This document shows positions 7,954 through 17,080 of a DNA stretch of 64,000 nt, piece after piece. The stretch is from contig JANYLA010000074.1 of NCBI GenBank assembly GCA_025361485.1, forward strand, positions 1 to 64,000, written 5' to 3'. The translations under genes and the position numbers were made by a program. Origin of the DNA: Bacteroidales bacterium. GTDB lineage: Bacteria; Bacteroidota; Bacteroidia; Bacteroidales; Tenuifilaceae. The notes under the pieces are model-generated. The model was given only the letters and a program-made list of their open reading frames with translations. It did not search any database and was not told the DNA's origin. Position 1 is the first letter of the stretch. Each line of letters begins with the position of its first letter.

Positions 7954-8110
7954 GTTTCTCGCAAAGGAACGCTAAGGTAACCGCAAAGTGCGCTAAGTTT
8001 TAAAGATTATTTACTATTCTACAATTTCATGATAAAAGAAAACTCTCGCAAAAAACACAAAGTTTTAAACTCTAATCCCTGAAATAATCTTTGCGACCTT
8101 TGCGAGAAAC
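7954..8110. repeat. Intergenic element with terminal inverted repeats (CGCAAAG type)
   Basis: Perfect 14-base arms GTTTCTCGCAAAGG (7954-7967) and CCTTTGCGAGAAAC (8097-8110) enclose about 130 bases that contain more degenerate GCAAAG/CTCGCAAA units. No ORF lies inside. The look is that of a non-coding, possibly mobile palindromic repeat of the kind scattered between genes in Bacteroidota. Only one copy of this family is visible in the window. Confidence 0.6.
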
Positions 8111-8125
8111 CTCTTATTCTTTTCT

Positions 8126-9769
8126 TTACTCGTGATTGTTCGTGTACTTTGTAATTATTTGATTACGCAAACCAGTAAACATCTCGGTAACTTTATTCAT
8201 CTTACCGTTCGAATAGTTGGTTAAAAATTCGCGGGCAAGTTTTGGGTCTTTTTTGAATAAATTCATAGCCTCATCTTCTATTGCCTTTTGATTATTGAAC
8301 ATCTCAGCCTCAAATGGATCGCGGACGGCACGAACATCTTTTGCGATATCTTGGAAACGAAGGTTTGCTAGGTTATCGACAAAGTCGATTGCCCAACGGG
8401 CTGATTTTTCGTCGTACTTATTAGGATCATAAGTATTATAGGTTTCAGCAACCGATAGGTTACCCGAATAGATTGGCACATAGGGACTGAAGTATGGGTT
8501 ATCGAGATAAACCCAGTAAACACCACCAATCTCGTTAGGTAACCAGCTGCGAAGCTGCATAACCATTCCGTAATGTCCACGATGTCGGGCTACTGGACGA
8601 CGATAGGTTTGCTTTATCAACTTACGCATTTCACTCCCTGGAAATGGAGTTGCCAACGGGCTTTTGATATATCCACCTTTTCCATCAGGAACAAGCCACT
8701 CTGGGTAAGAGGTCATATCGTAGATTGTGCCCTCGAAGGTTGAGCGTTGGAATGCAATTACATCCTGAACCCCAATCTTTTTCTCGGGAGTAGCAGAGAA
8801 TGGGTAAAATGAAAGTGGTTCAACAACTTGGTAGTAAGGCTGCATTCCTTTGAAAGGGTTAGTTGGATCTAGCATTCTATCGGGCCAAGTCTTAAGGTTT
8901 GGCATAAAAGTATGGTAGAATAACCAGAAACGGCTTGTTGCATACTCCTCTGGCAGCGGAGCGTAGGCTTCTTGCCAAATAAATGGTTTTCCTGATTTAG
9001 GATTGTACCAACCACGATCAATCGCCTCTTGCATATAGTTGGTCGATACCATAAAGTTTTCCTTATCCTTTGCGTTAATCTCCTTAATGATGCTCCAGTT
9101 TGGGATCATTAACGCCTGATCGTCGCCTATACGTTGAGCAGCCCAAATAGCGCCGGGTTTCTTGCTTTCGGGAGTCCAGTTTGGACCAACACCAAAAACT
9201 TCCAATACCCAAGCCTCTTCGGTATCAGCAATTACTAAATCTTCGGAACCATCGCCACTTGAAGGAACGAAACCATAAGTAGTACACAAATCGCCAATGA
9301 ACTGAACAGCTTCTCTCGCTTTTTTAAAGCGTTGAAGGGCAAAAATCATCGCCTGCTCAATAGTCATGATTTGTCTACCATTCTCAATGGTGCATTTTAA
9401 CTCATCTCTTTGTGCCGTTGTACTTTCAGCAATTCCAAGCTGATACTCGTTCATGTGTGAGTATGCGGATTGAAAGTAACCATATGTTTTCTCAACCTGT
9501 GGAAGATAACCCAAAATCTTACCATCATCGTTTAATGGCCTATCGGCATCCTGAATTCCCCAGAATATAGAAGCCATATCTCCCTTTTTATAGGTTTTAC
9601 CGGGCACAAAGAAAATTCGGGAATCGGGACCTGTATCGGTATGAGATATTATAACGGATCCATCTGCTGAAGCCTTTTTGCCAACGGCAATAACAGTACA
9701 AGAGAAAGTATTTGTAACTGAAATCGATATAAGTACGATTATTGAAATGATAACCTTATTGATTTTCAT
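8126..9769 (-). CDS. C69-family dipeptidase, secreted
   Basis: A 547-residue N-terminal-nucleophile peptidase of family C69 (formerly U34). Residues 1-23 form a signal peptide; Cys24 then becomes the mature N terminus in SCTVIAVGKKASADGS, as required of the nucleophile. Internal family stretches include SHTDTGPDSRIFFVPG. I chose the ATG at 9769 because it places the signal peptide at the N terminus. These enzymes cleave dipeptides in the periplasm. It is the last of three co-oriented peptidase genes (9790 and 11194 upstream), 20 bases after the S37 gene. Confidence 0.87.
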   Translation of the reverse strand: MKINKVIISIIVLISISVTNTFSCTVIAVGKKASADGSVIISHTDTGPDSRIFFVPGKTYKKGDMASIFWGIQDADRPLNDDGKILGYLPQVEKTYGYFQSAYSHMNEYQLGIAESTTAQRDELKCTIENGRQIMTIEQAMIFALQRFKKAREAVQFIGDLCTTYGFVPSSGDGSEDLVIADTEEAWVLEVFGVGPNWTPESKKPGAIWAAQRIGDDQALMIPNWSIIKEINAKDKENFMVSTNYMQEAIDRGWYNPKSGKPFIWQEAYAPLPEEYATSRFWLFYHTFMPNLKTWPDRMLDPTNPFKGMQPYYQVVEPLSFYPFSATPEKKIGVQDVIAFQRSTFEGTIYDMTSYPEWLVPDGKGGYIKSPLATPFPGSEMRKLIKQTYRRPVARHRGHYGMVMQLRSWLPNEIGGVYWVYLDNPYFSPYVPIYSGNLSVAETYNTYDPNKYDEKSARWAIDFVDNLANLRFQDIAKDVRAVRDPFEAEMFNNQKAIEDEAMNLFKKDPKLAREFLTNYSNGKMNKVTEMFTGLRNQIITKYTNNHE

Positions 9770-9789
9770 TTTATTTGATTTAGTTGATA

Positions 9790-11148
9790 TTAAAGAATTT
9801 GATACAATTTCTGAGCAGCCTTTGAACAGCCACCGCAAGGTTTATGTTTTTTTGATGATAAATCCACATCGAGCCACTTCTCAAGAACAGTATAAATGCT
9901 ATCTTGCATTTCATTTGGAAAACTATTAATTCTCGAACCATGGCTTCCACCGGGGTTATACATCTTTACAGCATTTGTTTTATTTCCAGGATCAACTGCG
10001 GTTGATGACCAAGCATCGTTTTGCCCGTAGATGTAAAGCATATTATTCCCCGATGTCTTAATCCACGAGTCGATATCCTTCATCGTTTCATAGTTGTATT
10101 TTACTTTATTATGTCCTTCGGGCATTGCAAAGGAGAAATTGATATTAGCGGTATCTTTTAGGTACTTGCTAAAAGGTTTAACATTGTAGCCGTACATTCC
10201 AATCTCAGTCATTGCCTGATAAAAGAAAGGTCTAGTGTTCTCTATATCCTCCTCATTAAAAAAAGTAAATGGATTAACCATCTTCCAATGAAGAAATAGA
10301 ATTTGTGCAGGCGAATCTTTTAATGGAATGGTTTCGCACGATGTTCCCCACTGCCAAAAGGCAAATGAATACTCTAAAACGCTTAAATCGTAGGCTCTAT
10401 CCAATCCCATTTTAAAGTGCCAATCCTTTTTCTTGGCTAACTCTTCAAACATTGGAAAAATCTCCTTTTTCTTTTCGAAAAGTTGAATCTGAAAATCTAG
10501 TATCTTTTTTCTACAGTCATCAGTACCAACCTTTGATAGAAAATCATAAACCCTTGGATCCTCGCTCGAAAAATTTAATGGTGCAACATATGGAACGCTA
10601 ATATCAACATCATTTGGGTAGTAACGGCGATGAAAGATTGTAGCCTGCCCACTTTTACTTATCCCGGTTGAAGCCCATTTACCCTTATAGAAAGTCTTAA
10701 ACGCTTCTATAATTTGATGCTGATCGGCAGCTGCTTGACGAACATTTAAAAAACTCCAAGGGATAGAATCTTTTGGTCTGCTCTGATCAAAAAACCGATG
10801 CTCAATGGTCAGTTGGTTTGCATCTAGAATTCTAGTAAGTTCATTGGCTGCCGAGGTATACATGGTGTAACCATCTATAACCACAACCATGGGCTTATTA
10901 AAATCTTTGTGGGAATAGTAAGCCTTTAATGGGAAGGTTGGGCTATTAGGATTATTATGATCGAGAGGCATCCTAAACCAAACCACATAGGTTGATTTAA
11001 AGAGCGTATCATTTGCGATAGGCTTTATGCTATCAACAAAAGCTATTCGAGAAAGTAATTCTTCGGGAGTTCTTGGTTTTGGTTGACAAGAGATCAAGAA
11101 GATGATCGAAAGAGTCAACAGGATAGGAACTAAAAGCCTTTTATTCAT
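9790..11148 (-). CDS. Peptidase S37 (tripeptidyl aminopeptidase type) lipoprotein
   Basis: A 452-residue protein with a lipoprotein signal (LISC, Cys21) and an alpha/beta hydrolase fold of the peptidase S37 type. The nucleophile is likely the serine in STGISKSGQA, near residue 170; a late His in GGSHGSRI fits a catalytic triad. Members release short peptides from N termini of partly digested proteins. The C-terminal tail carries a CGGC pair of unknown meaning. It sits between C69 and Xaa-Pro peptidase genes, suggesting a peptide-utilisation set. Confidence 0.8.
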   Translation of the reverse strand: MNKRLLVPILLTLSIIFLISCQPKPRTPEELLSRIAFVDSIKPIANDTLFKSTYVVWFRMPLDHNNPNSPTFPLKAYYSHKDFNKPMVVVIDGYTMYTSAANELTRILDANQLTIEHRFFDQSRPKDSIPWSFLNVRQAAADQHQIIEAFKTFYKGKWASTGISKSGQATIFHRRYYPNDVDISVPYVAPLNFSSEDPRVYDFLSKVGTDDCRKKILDFQIQLFEKKKEIFPMFEELAKKKDWHFKMGLDRAYDLSVLEYSFAFWQWGTSCETIPLKDSPAQILFLHWKMVNPFTFFNEEDIENTRPFFYQAMTEIGMYGYNVKPFSKYLKDTANINFSFAMPEGHNKVKYNYETMKDIDSWIKTSGNNMLYIYGQNDAWSSTAVDPGNKTNAVKMYNPGGSHGSRINSFPNEMQDSIYTVLEKWLDVDLSSKKHKPCGGCSKAAQKLYQIL

Positions 11149-11170
11149 AGAGATTGCTATTAGTGATGTT

Positions 11171-11178
11171 CAAAGATA
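11171..11178 (-). promoter_or_regulatory. -7 box before the S37 peptidase gene
   Basis: The minus strand reads TATCTTTG, 22 bases upstream of the ATG at 11148. It suggests that the S37-C69 pair has its own promoter downstream of the M24 gene. Confidence 0.45.
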
Positions 11179-11193
11179 TTGATTTCAATTTGA

Positions 11194-12579
11194 TTAAAAT
11201 GCCTTTGCTCTTTCAGCCTCAACATCCTCGATAGATTTTGCTAGTGGTTTACCAAGAATTCTATGGCCTGTTTCTGTTATAAGTAAATCTTCCTCGTTAC
11301 GAATTCCCCCGAAATCACGATACTCGTTTACCCTATCGAAGTTGATATAATCCTTGTTTATGCCATTCTGCTGCCATAGGTCAATCAACTCGGGAATAAA
11401 GTAGATACCAGGTTCAATGGTAAGCACAAAACCGGGTTTAAGCTCACGTCCTAATCGAAGCGATTTTAAGCCAAACTGCTTACTCTTTGGAACACCGCAG
11501 TAACCAACGTATTGCTCGCCTAAATTTTCCATATCGTGAACATCAAGTCCCATAAGGTGGCCAGTACCACACGGAAAGAACAGCGCATGAGCGCCATTTT
11601 CAACGGCATCATCAGTGTTGCCCTTTGTAAAACCAAGTGCTTTCATGCCGTCGAATATGGTACGAGCAACACGAAAATGAACATCGCGGAAATGTACTCC
11701 CGGTTTTAGCATCTCAATTGCGCCATTGTGCGCAGCAAGGGTGATTTTATAAATTTCTTTTTGCTTTTCGGTGAATGTTTTTCCAACAGGGAACGTGCTG
11801 CTCATATCGCCAGCATAGCCCATTGGGGTTTCGTAACCAGCATCTAAAAGGAATAGTTGCCCTTCCTTTATTATGTTCCCATGATAATGATTGTGTAGGG
11901 TTTGACCATTGATTGTAGCAATAATTGGAAAGCTGATATCTCCACCCTCAGCAAGGGCAGCCTCATAGACCTTAGCAGCAACCTGAGCCTCCGTCATACC
12001 GGGCTTAGCAAAACGCATTGCAGCTTGGTGCATCTCGGCAGTTACCGTTACAGCGTAATCCAACTCATTAATCTCCTCAACCGACTTGATATTCCTTTGC
12101 TCACCAACAGCTGTGATAAACGGGATACTAGCCTTTGCATGCGACTCGGCAGGGCTAATTCCCATAAATCGCATCACTTTTATTTGATGCTCGGGTCGAT
12201 ATGGAGGTAAGTAATTAACTGAACCTTTGGGATACGTATTAAGTTTTTCGGAGAACTGAGAAATACTTCCTGTACTTTCGACGCCAACTGTTGATGCCAT
12301 CTCGCTAATTGTTGGCAAGGATCCCATCCAAACAATGCTATCGATGGTATAATCGTCGCCAAAGATGTAGTCTTTGCCACCATCAATATCTATTAAAGCA
12401 TACAGCCCAGGGCGATTCAACCCGAAATAGTAAAGGAAAGTGCTATCCTGACGGAAACGGTAAGTGTTATCCTCGTAATTCATCCCGCTTTCATCGTTTC
12501 CAATGAATAGAAGAACGCCAGATTTAAACTGCGATCTTAAGTGGTTGCGGCGGTTTATGTAAGTTTGTTTGCTAAACAT
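11194..12579 (-). CDS. Xaa-Pro aminopeptidase, M24 family
   Basis: A 461-residue cytosolic metallopeptidase. An N-terminal aminopeptidase P domain (about residues 1-170) precedes the pita-bread M24 domain. Metal ligands are visible in LDAGYETPMGYAGDMSS (two Asp), HLMGLDVHD (His), TIEPGIYF (Glu) and GGIRNEEDLL (Glu). It removes an N-terminal residue that precedes proline, so it helps degrade proline-rich and collagen-like peptides. It lies 41 bases downstream of the glycyl radical activase gene on the same strand. Confidence 0.9.
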   Translation of the reverse strand: MFSKQTYINRRNHLRSQFKSGVLLFIGNDESGMNYEDNTYRFRQDSTFLYYFGLNRPGLYALIDIDGGKDYIFGDDYTIDSIVWMGSLPTISEMASTVGVESTGSISQFSEKLNTYPKGSVNYLPPYRPEHQIKVMRFMGISPAESHAKASIPFITAVGEQRNIKSVEEINELDYAVTVTAEMHQAAMRFAKPGMTEAQVAAKVYEAALAEGGDISFPIIATINGQTLHNHYHGNIIKEGQLFLLDAGYETPMGYAGDMSSTFPVGKTFTEKQKEIYKITLAAHNGAIEMLKPGVHFRDVHFRVARTIFDGMKALGFTKGNTDDAVENGAHALFFPCGTGHLMGLDVHDMENLGEQYVGYCGVPKSKQFGLKSLRLGRELKPGFVLTIEPGIYFIPELIDLWQQNGINKDYINFDRVNEYRDFGGIRNEEDLLITETGHRILGKPLAKSIEDVEAERAKAF

Positions 12580-12620
12580 AGTATAGGGTTTTATAAGTTA
12601 TTGAAAGTTAAATTTTTATT

Positions 12621-13529
12621 TTATCCACCGATTGTAGCTTTAATACCGTATTCATTAAATTTTATGATTGCCTGTGCAATCACACTTTTATCTGGCTCCA
12701 TCAATTTCGCGAAGTCATCGGATTTACCTAATTTCATATACTTGTTTTGAGCAATATTGTGGTAGGGTAAAAGGTTTACCTCCTTTTTATCACCTGCTAA
12801 TTCGGAGATGAATCGCGCTGTCGCTTCGACATTCTCAACAGTATCATTAACTCCGCCAATCAAAGGAATTCGAATGATAATATTTGCTCCCAATTCGGAA
12901 ATCGTCTTAAGGTTTTGAAGAATCTTTTTATTACTTGAATTAACCCATTTTTTGTGTAAGTCCGAATCCATCATCTTTAGATCATACAAGAAAAGATCCG
13001 TTCTTTTGGCGGCCTCAAGTATTATATCAGAGTTGACATTTCCGGCAGTGTCAATTGCAGTGTGAATCTTTCTTTTTCGACATTCGTCGAGCAATTCAAT
13101 AAGCATTTTTGAATGAATAAGCGGCTCTCCACCCGAGAACGTAACTCCGCCACCAGACTGGTCGAAGAATATCCGCTCCTTCTCAATGATATCCATAACC
13201 TCAGAAACATTCATTGCCTTTCCAGACATTTCGATGGCTTTTGTTGGGCATACATCGGCACATTTCCTACAGACTTTGCAAAGGTCAGGATTGGTAACAA
13301 CTCCATCATGAGTCATGCTAATGGCTTTCTCAAGACAAGCAGCAATGCATGTTCCACACTTAATACATTTTGCGGGAGCATACATCTTTTCAACTTTTGC
13401 CGAAATACTTTCGGGGTTATGGCACCAAGCGCAATGCAAGTTGCATCCTTTGAAAAAGATCACAACCCGGATTCCTGGTCCATCATTTATTGCGTAGCGT
13501 TTTATATCGAAGATTAAGCTATCGTGCAT
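12621..13529 (-). CDS. Glycyl radical enzyme activase (radical SAM)
   Basis: A 302-residue PflA-type activating enzyme. The radical SAM motif CNLHCAWC is at residues 29-36. An inserted dicluster ferredoxin domain follows (CIKCGTCIAAC and CKVCRKCADVCP), typical of activases for dehydratase-type glycyl radical enzymes rather than PFL itself. It abstracts hydrogen from the glycine of its partner using S-adenosylmethionine. It directly follows the HypD-like gene (200 bases apart, same strand), which is its presumed substrate. Confidence 0.9.
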   Translation of the reverse strand: MHDSLIFDIKRYAINDGPGIRVVIFFKGCNLHCAWCHNPESISAKVEKMYAPAKCIKCGTCIAACLEKAISMTHDGVVTNPDLCKVCRKCADVCPTKAIEMSGKAMNVSEVMDIIEKERIFFDQSGGGVTFSGGEPLIHSKMLIELLDECRKRKIHTAIDTAGNVNSDIILEAAKRTDLFLYDLKMMDSDLHKKWVNSSNKKILQNLKTISELGANIIIRIPLIGGVNDTVENVEATARFISELAGDKKEVNLLPYHNIAQNKYMKLGKSDDFAKLMEPDKSVIAQAIIKFNEYGIKATIGG

Positions 13530-13633
13530 TTCTTTTTTCTTCTTAAATCAAAAATCGAGCGTTTTTTGCGAGTTCGCCTATGGCAATCGTTGATCCTTGT
13601 TCTTAAATCTATTTATTCAATGTCTTTTACCTA

Positions 13634-13673
13634 AGCGTTATTAAACGCTGACAGGTTCTTCGAACTCTGTCAG
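13634..13673. repeat. Two adjacent hairpins between the radical enzyme and its activase
   Basis: AGCGTT-ATTA-AACGCT (13634-13649) is a small perfect hairpin. It abuts CTGACAG (13648-13654) and CTGTCAG (13667-13673), arms of a second hairpin whose loop contains TTC..GAA. No T-run follows on the minus strand. They may be transcript processing or attenuation signals, or a palindromic repeat. Confidence 0.45.
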
Positions 13674-13729
13674 GTTAGCTAACTTGAATGACCTTTCAGA
13701 GTCGAAAGAAAGGGTCAATTGTAAAATTA

Positions 13730-16192
13730 TTAGAATGAGTCATTCTCTGTCCGCTCAATTACCTCCTGCTGCAAATCAGCATTCATATCGTTGAAATAGT
13801 CGCTGTAACCAGCCATGCGAACCAACAAATCTTTGTAATCCTCTGGACAGGCTTGGGCTGCTAGCAAAGTTGCTGTATCAACGATGTTGAACTGAATATG
13901 ATGACCACCAAGCGTGAAATAACTTCTGATTAGGTGCCCTAATTTTTTTATATCCTCCTCGTTCCTCATCAGGCTGGGTAAAAATCGTTGGTTTAAAAGA
14001 GTACCACCAGATTTTGTATGATCAAGTTTAGTAAGCGATTTCACAACTGCCGAAGGTCCTTTTGTATCTGCCCCGTGCGATGGTGATGTTCCATCAGATA
14101 TTGATTTTCCTGCAAGTCGTCCATTTGGCGTTGCACCCATTACCTTTCCAAAATATACGTGGCAAGTAGTTGAGAGCATATTCAGATGGTATTTACCACC
14201 AGGTTTGATATTTGGTTTTCCATCGATGGTATCAACCAAATCGTTATAAACTTTAAGGGCAATGGAATCGGCATACTCATCATCGTTTCCAAAGAATGGC
14301 GTTCGATTTATAATTGTTTGCCTCATCAGCTCCTCACCGTCAAAGTTCTTGAGAACAGCATTTAAAACTTTATCCATGCTAAATATTTTCTCCTCGAAAA
14401 CGTGCTTTTTCATGGCTGCAAGGCTATCGGTAACCGTTCCAAGTCCGCAACACTGAATATAGCTGGTGTTGTATCGTGGACCTCCGTCGTAATAATCGCG
14501 ACCCTTGCTGATACAATCCTCAATAACCACTGAGAGAAATGGTGCTGGAGCATATTTTGCAAACATCCTGTCGATGTAGTTGCTCACTCGCATTTTCTGA
14601 TCAACTACATATTGAAGTTGCCTCAAAAAAGCATTGTACAAATCTTCGTATGATTTGAAACTGCGAGGATCGCCGGTTTGAATCCCAACAATTTTGTCCG
14701 TAACTGGGTTGATACCATTATTTAGAGTTACCTCTAATATTTTTGGAACATTTAGATAGCCCGTAAGCAGGTAAGCCTCTTTACCAAAAGCCCCAACTTC
14801 GATACAACCACTGCAACCCCCTTCGCGGGCATCTTGCATCGATTTCCCTTGGCGCAACATCTCTAGTATATAGATGTCGGGATTAAACACAGAAGGGAAT
14901 CCATGCCCCTGACGAATTACATGCGCTGCGGCATGTAAAAATTTATCGGGAGTTTTTGCGCTAATATGCACCGAGTTGCCGGGCTGTAAAATGTGCAACT
15001 CCTCAACAACTTCAAGCATGATGTACGAAACCTCGCTTGTTCCATCGGAACCATCGGATTTTACGCCGCCTAAATTGATATTTGTAAAATCGTTGTAAGT
15101 ACCGCTTTCGCGTGCTGTAACTCCAACCTTTGGAGGTGCTGGGTGGTTGTTCACCTTTATCCAAAAGCACGATATCAACTCTTTTGCTTCTTCGCGAGTT
15201 AGCGTTCCAACTGCTATCTCTTTTCCGTAGAATGGAGTTAAATGCTGATCGAAATGACCAGGGTTCATGGCATCCCAACCATTCAATTCGGTAATGGTTC
15301 CTAGATGAACAAACCAATACATCTGTATGGCCTCCCATAGATTTTGGGGAGCATGGACAGGTACCCAACGACAGACATCAGCAATTCTCTTTAGCTCTTT
15401 TACCCTTTGTGGATCTTTCTCATCTTTTGCTAATTTCTCGGCTAGCTCTGCGTGGCGTTCAGCAAAGACGATAACTGCATCGCACGATATATCCATTGCT
15501 TTCCATTGCTCGGCTTTATCAGTTGCCTCGAGATCGTTCAGATAATCGAGTTTTGCAAGGTTACCGGCAATCTCCTTTTTGAAATCGAGCATCCCTTTTC
15601 GGTAAATCTTGCCATCAAGTGCAGTATGACCTGGAGCACGTTGCTCCATAAACTCAGTAAACAAACCTGCTTCGTAAGCAGCTCGCCACTCATCGGGTAC
15701 ATGGCTAAAAATTCGTTCGCGCTGCGTTTTGCCCTGCCAGTAAGGGATTACCTCTTTTTCATATAAATTGATATCCTCTTGGCTAATAGTATAGCGTTGA
15801 AGTTCGCGAGTATTAAGAACGTTTAAGTCGTCAACGCTATGGCAGGTTAATTCCGGAAAAGTAGGAACACACTTCGGTTTTGGGCCTCGTTCACCAACTA
15901 TCAGTTCACCTTCACCGATATATATTGCTTTTTTCTTACAATGATCTAAGAAATTCATCGCACGTAATACAGGAATTGAGTATTTCCCATAATTCTCTTT
16001 ATAGAATGTTGTTTCGTGCAAAGCACGTTCAATAGAAAGTGATGGTTGAGTTTCAACGCTTAGCTTACGAAGTTTCTGAATCCGTTCATTCATCCCTGAA
16101 CCAATTTTATTTTGCTTTGGCTCATAGAAGTTGCCCTCAGTAGTTGCAGGTCTTTCGGGGGTAACTGTGTGGGGTATTATTTTTTCAAACAT
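13730..16192 (-). CDS. hypD: Glycyl radical enzyme, HypD-type trans-4-hydroxyproline dehydratase
   Basis: An 820-residue glycyl radical enzyme. The thiyl site with its acid/base Glu is GCSGCIEVG (Cys near residue 461) and the glycyl radical site is RMAGYSDYF near the C terminus. Long stretches resemble my memory of Clostridioides difficile HypD: FGKEAY.LTGY.N, GDPR.F.SYE, ATPNGRLA, GGTLLNQ. HypD dehydrates trans-4-hydroxy-L-proline to pyrroline-5-carboxylate, which P5C reductase turns into proline. I chose the ATG at 16192; about 33 residues precede the point where the clostridial protein begins. No proC is nearby. Another dehydratase of the same clade remains possible. It is not a microcompartment lumen type, as no shell genes adjoin it. 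Confidence 0.75.
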   Translation of the reverse strand: MFEKIIPHTVTPERPATTEGNFYEPKQNKIGSGMNERIQKLRKLSVETQPSLSIERALHETTFYKENYGKYSIPVLRAMNFLDHCKKKAIYIGEGELIVGERGPKPKCVPTFPELTCHSVDDLNVLNTRELQRYTISQEDINLYEKEVIPYWQGKTQRERIFSHVPDEWRAAYEAGLFTEFMEQRAPGHTALDGKIYRKGMLDFKKEIAGNLAKLDYLNDLEATDKAEQWKAMDISCDAVIVFAERHAELAEKLAKDEKDPQRVKELKRIADVCRWVPVHAPQNLWEAIQMYWFVHLGTITELNGWDAMNPGHFDQHLTPFYGKEIAVGTLTREEAKELISCFWIKVNNHPAPPKVGVTARESGTYNDFTNINLGGVKSDGSDGTSEVSYIMLEVVEELHILQPGNSVHISAKTPDKFLHAAAHVIRQGHGFPSVFNPDIYILEMLRQGKSMQDAREGGCSGCIEVGAFGKEAYLLTGYLNVPKILEVTLNNGINPVTDKIVGIQTGDPRSFKSYEDLYNAFLRQLQYVVDQKMRVSNYIDRMFAKYAPAPFLSVVIEDCISKGRDYYDGGPRYNTSYIQCCGLGTVTDSLAAMKKHVFEEKIFSMDKVLNAVLKNFDGEELMRQTIINRTPFFGNDDEYADSIALKVYNDLVDTIDGKPNIKPGGKYHLNMLSTTCHVYFGKVMGATPNGRLAGKSISDGTSPSHGADTKGPSAVVKSLTKLDHTKSGGTLLNQRFLPSLMRNEEDIKKLGHLIRSYFTLGGHHIQFNIVDTATLLAAQACPEDYKDLLVRMAGYSDYFNDMNADLQQEVIERTENDSF

Positions 16193-16401
16193 GATCTTGC
16201 TTTTTGAAAGATAGATTAATGACAATTGAAATTTGAAAATCGTAATAAAAATTACGAATAACCCTAATGGATAGGATAATATGTGCTTTTAAGAATAGGT
16301 GAAGAGGTGGATTCAGCAGATCCAGCAGGAGAATAAACCTTTGCCGTTATTGTGGTACAGAGTAGATGTTAGTAAACGGATCATTGGTTATTGATTTTTA
16401 C

Positions 16402-16409
16402 AAATATAG
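16402..16409 (-). promoter_or_regulatory. Possible -7 box of the hypD promoter
   Basis: The minus strand reads TATATTTG, matching TAnnTTTG. It would give a leader of about 200 bases before the ATG at 16192, unusually long for this genome. No ORF or convincing riboswitch was seen in that leader. Confidence 0.35.
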
Positions 16410-16477
16410 AGTTTAATCGATGCGAAAAGCAATGATATTTATCAATACTATAATTGAACCTCAGAGCCTTAAAAAAT

Positions 16478-17080
16478 TTAAAGCGATAAAATCAACGAGA
16501 CAATAAATGGAACTAAAATGGTTAAAACTATCCCATGGAATAAAGAAACTATAGCAAACTCTTTCCCCGATGCTTTTGTAATAATTGGCAATGTTGTATC
16601 CATACTTGTTGCACCTCCTGAGCAGATTGGAGCGATTTTTCCAAAGTAGATTGCGATTAATGGTGCTCCAAGGAGTGTAATTATCTCGCGCATTACATTT
16701 GAGAGTAATGCAACAACACCAAGCGACTTGCTATAGGTTTCGGTAATGATTATGCTCGATAAGCTATAGTAGCCATAACCTGCCCCTACAGCCTGCGATT
16801 CCTTAAATGAAATACCCGGAATCAATAGAAAAATCAATGAAATTCCTATTGCAGTTCCTATAATTGTTGTTAGAGGGACTAAGAATATTTTAATGTTATA
16901 GCTCTTTAATGCCTTAAAAGCTCTTGTATCCGCGCCAACACCAATCCCAACTAAAAACATCAAGAAGTATAAAGCGTAAGAGCTAAATTTATCGTTAATA
17001 AGAAAATCCGGAAGGTCTACGTAGTAGCCTAAAATCAAGCCAGCAGAAAAGAAGCTAAGAATAATCAAACTGCCTTTCAT
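16478..17080 (-). CDS. lysO: LysO family exporter, C-terminal part
   Basis: A 200-residue membrane protein with about six helices, corresponding to the C-terminal part of LysO (DUF340), the L-lysine exporter that is one chain of about 300 residues in E. coli. Its ATG overlaps the stop of the N-terminal half (17077-17080, ATGA), so the two are translationally coupled and the split looks natural, not a frameshift. In this context it could also export another basic or imino acid. Confidence 0.75.
   Translation of the reverse strand: MKGSLIILSFFSAGLILGYYVDLPDFLINDKFSSYALYFLMFLVGIGVGADTRAFKALKSYNIKIFLVPLTTIIGTAIGISLIFLLIPGISFKESQAVGAGYGYYSLSSIIITETYSKSLGVVALLSNVMREIITLLGAPLIAIYFGKIAPICSGGATSMDTTLPIITKASGKEFAIVSLFHGIVLTILVPFIVSLILSL

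Noticed and set aside
7954..8110. CRISPR array from the repeated GCAAAG units
   Set aside because: Units are short, degenerate, in opposite orientations and not regularly spaced; no cas genes.
13022..13210. Small ORFs opposite or in other frames of long genes (for example here, within the activase)
   Set aside because: They lie wholly inside well-supported genes and show biased composition without domain features.
13730..16192. Pyruvate formate-lyase or a BMC-type choline/propanediol lyase
   Set aside because: PFL has adjacent active-site cysteines (CC), not GCxGC.E; there is no encapsulation peptide pattern and no shell gene nearby. HypD-type motifs fit better.
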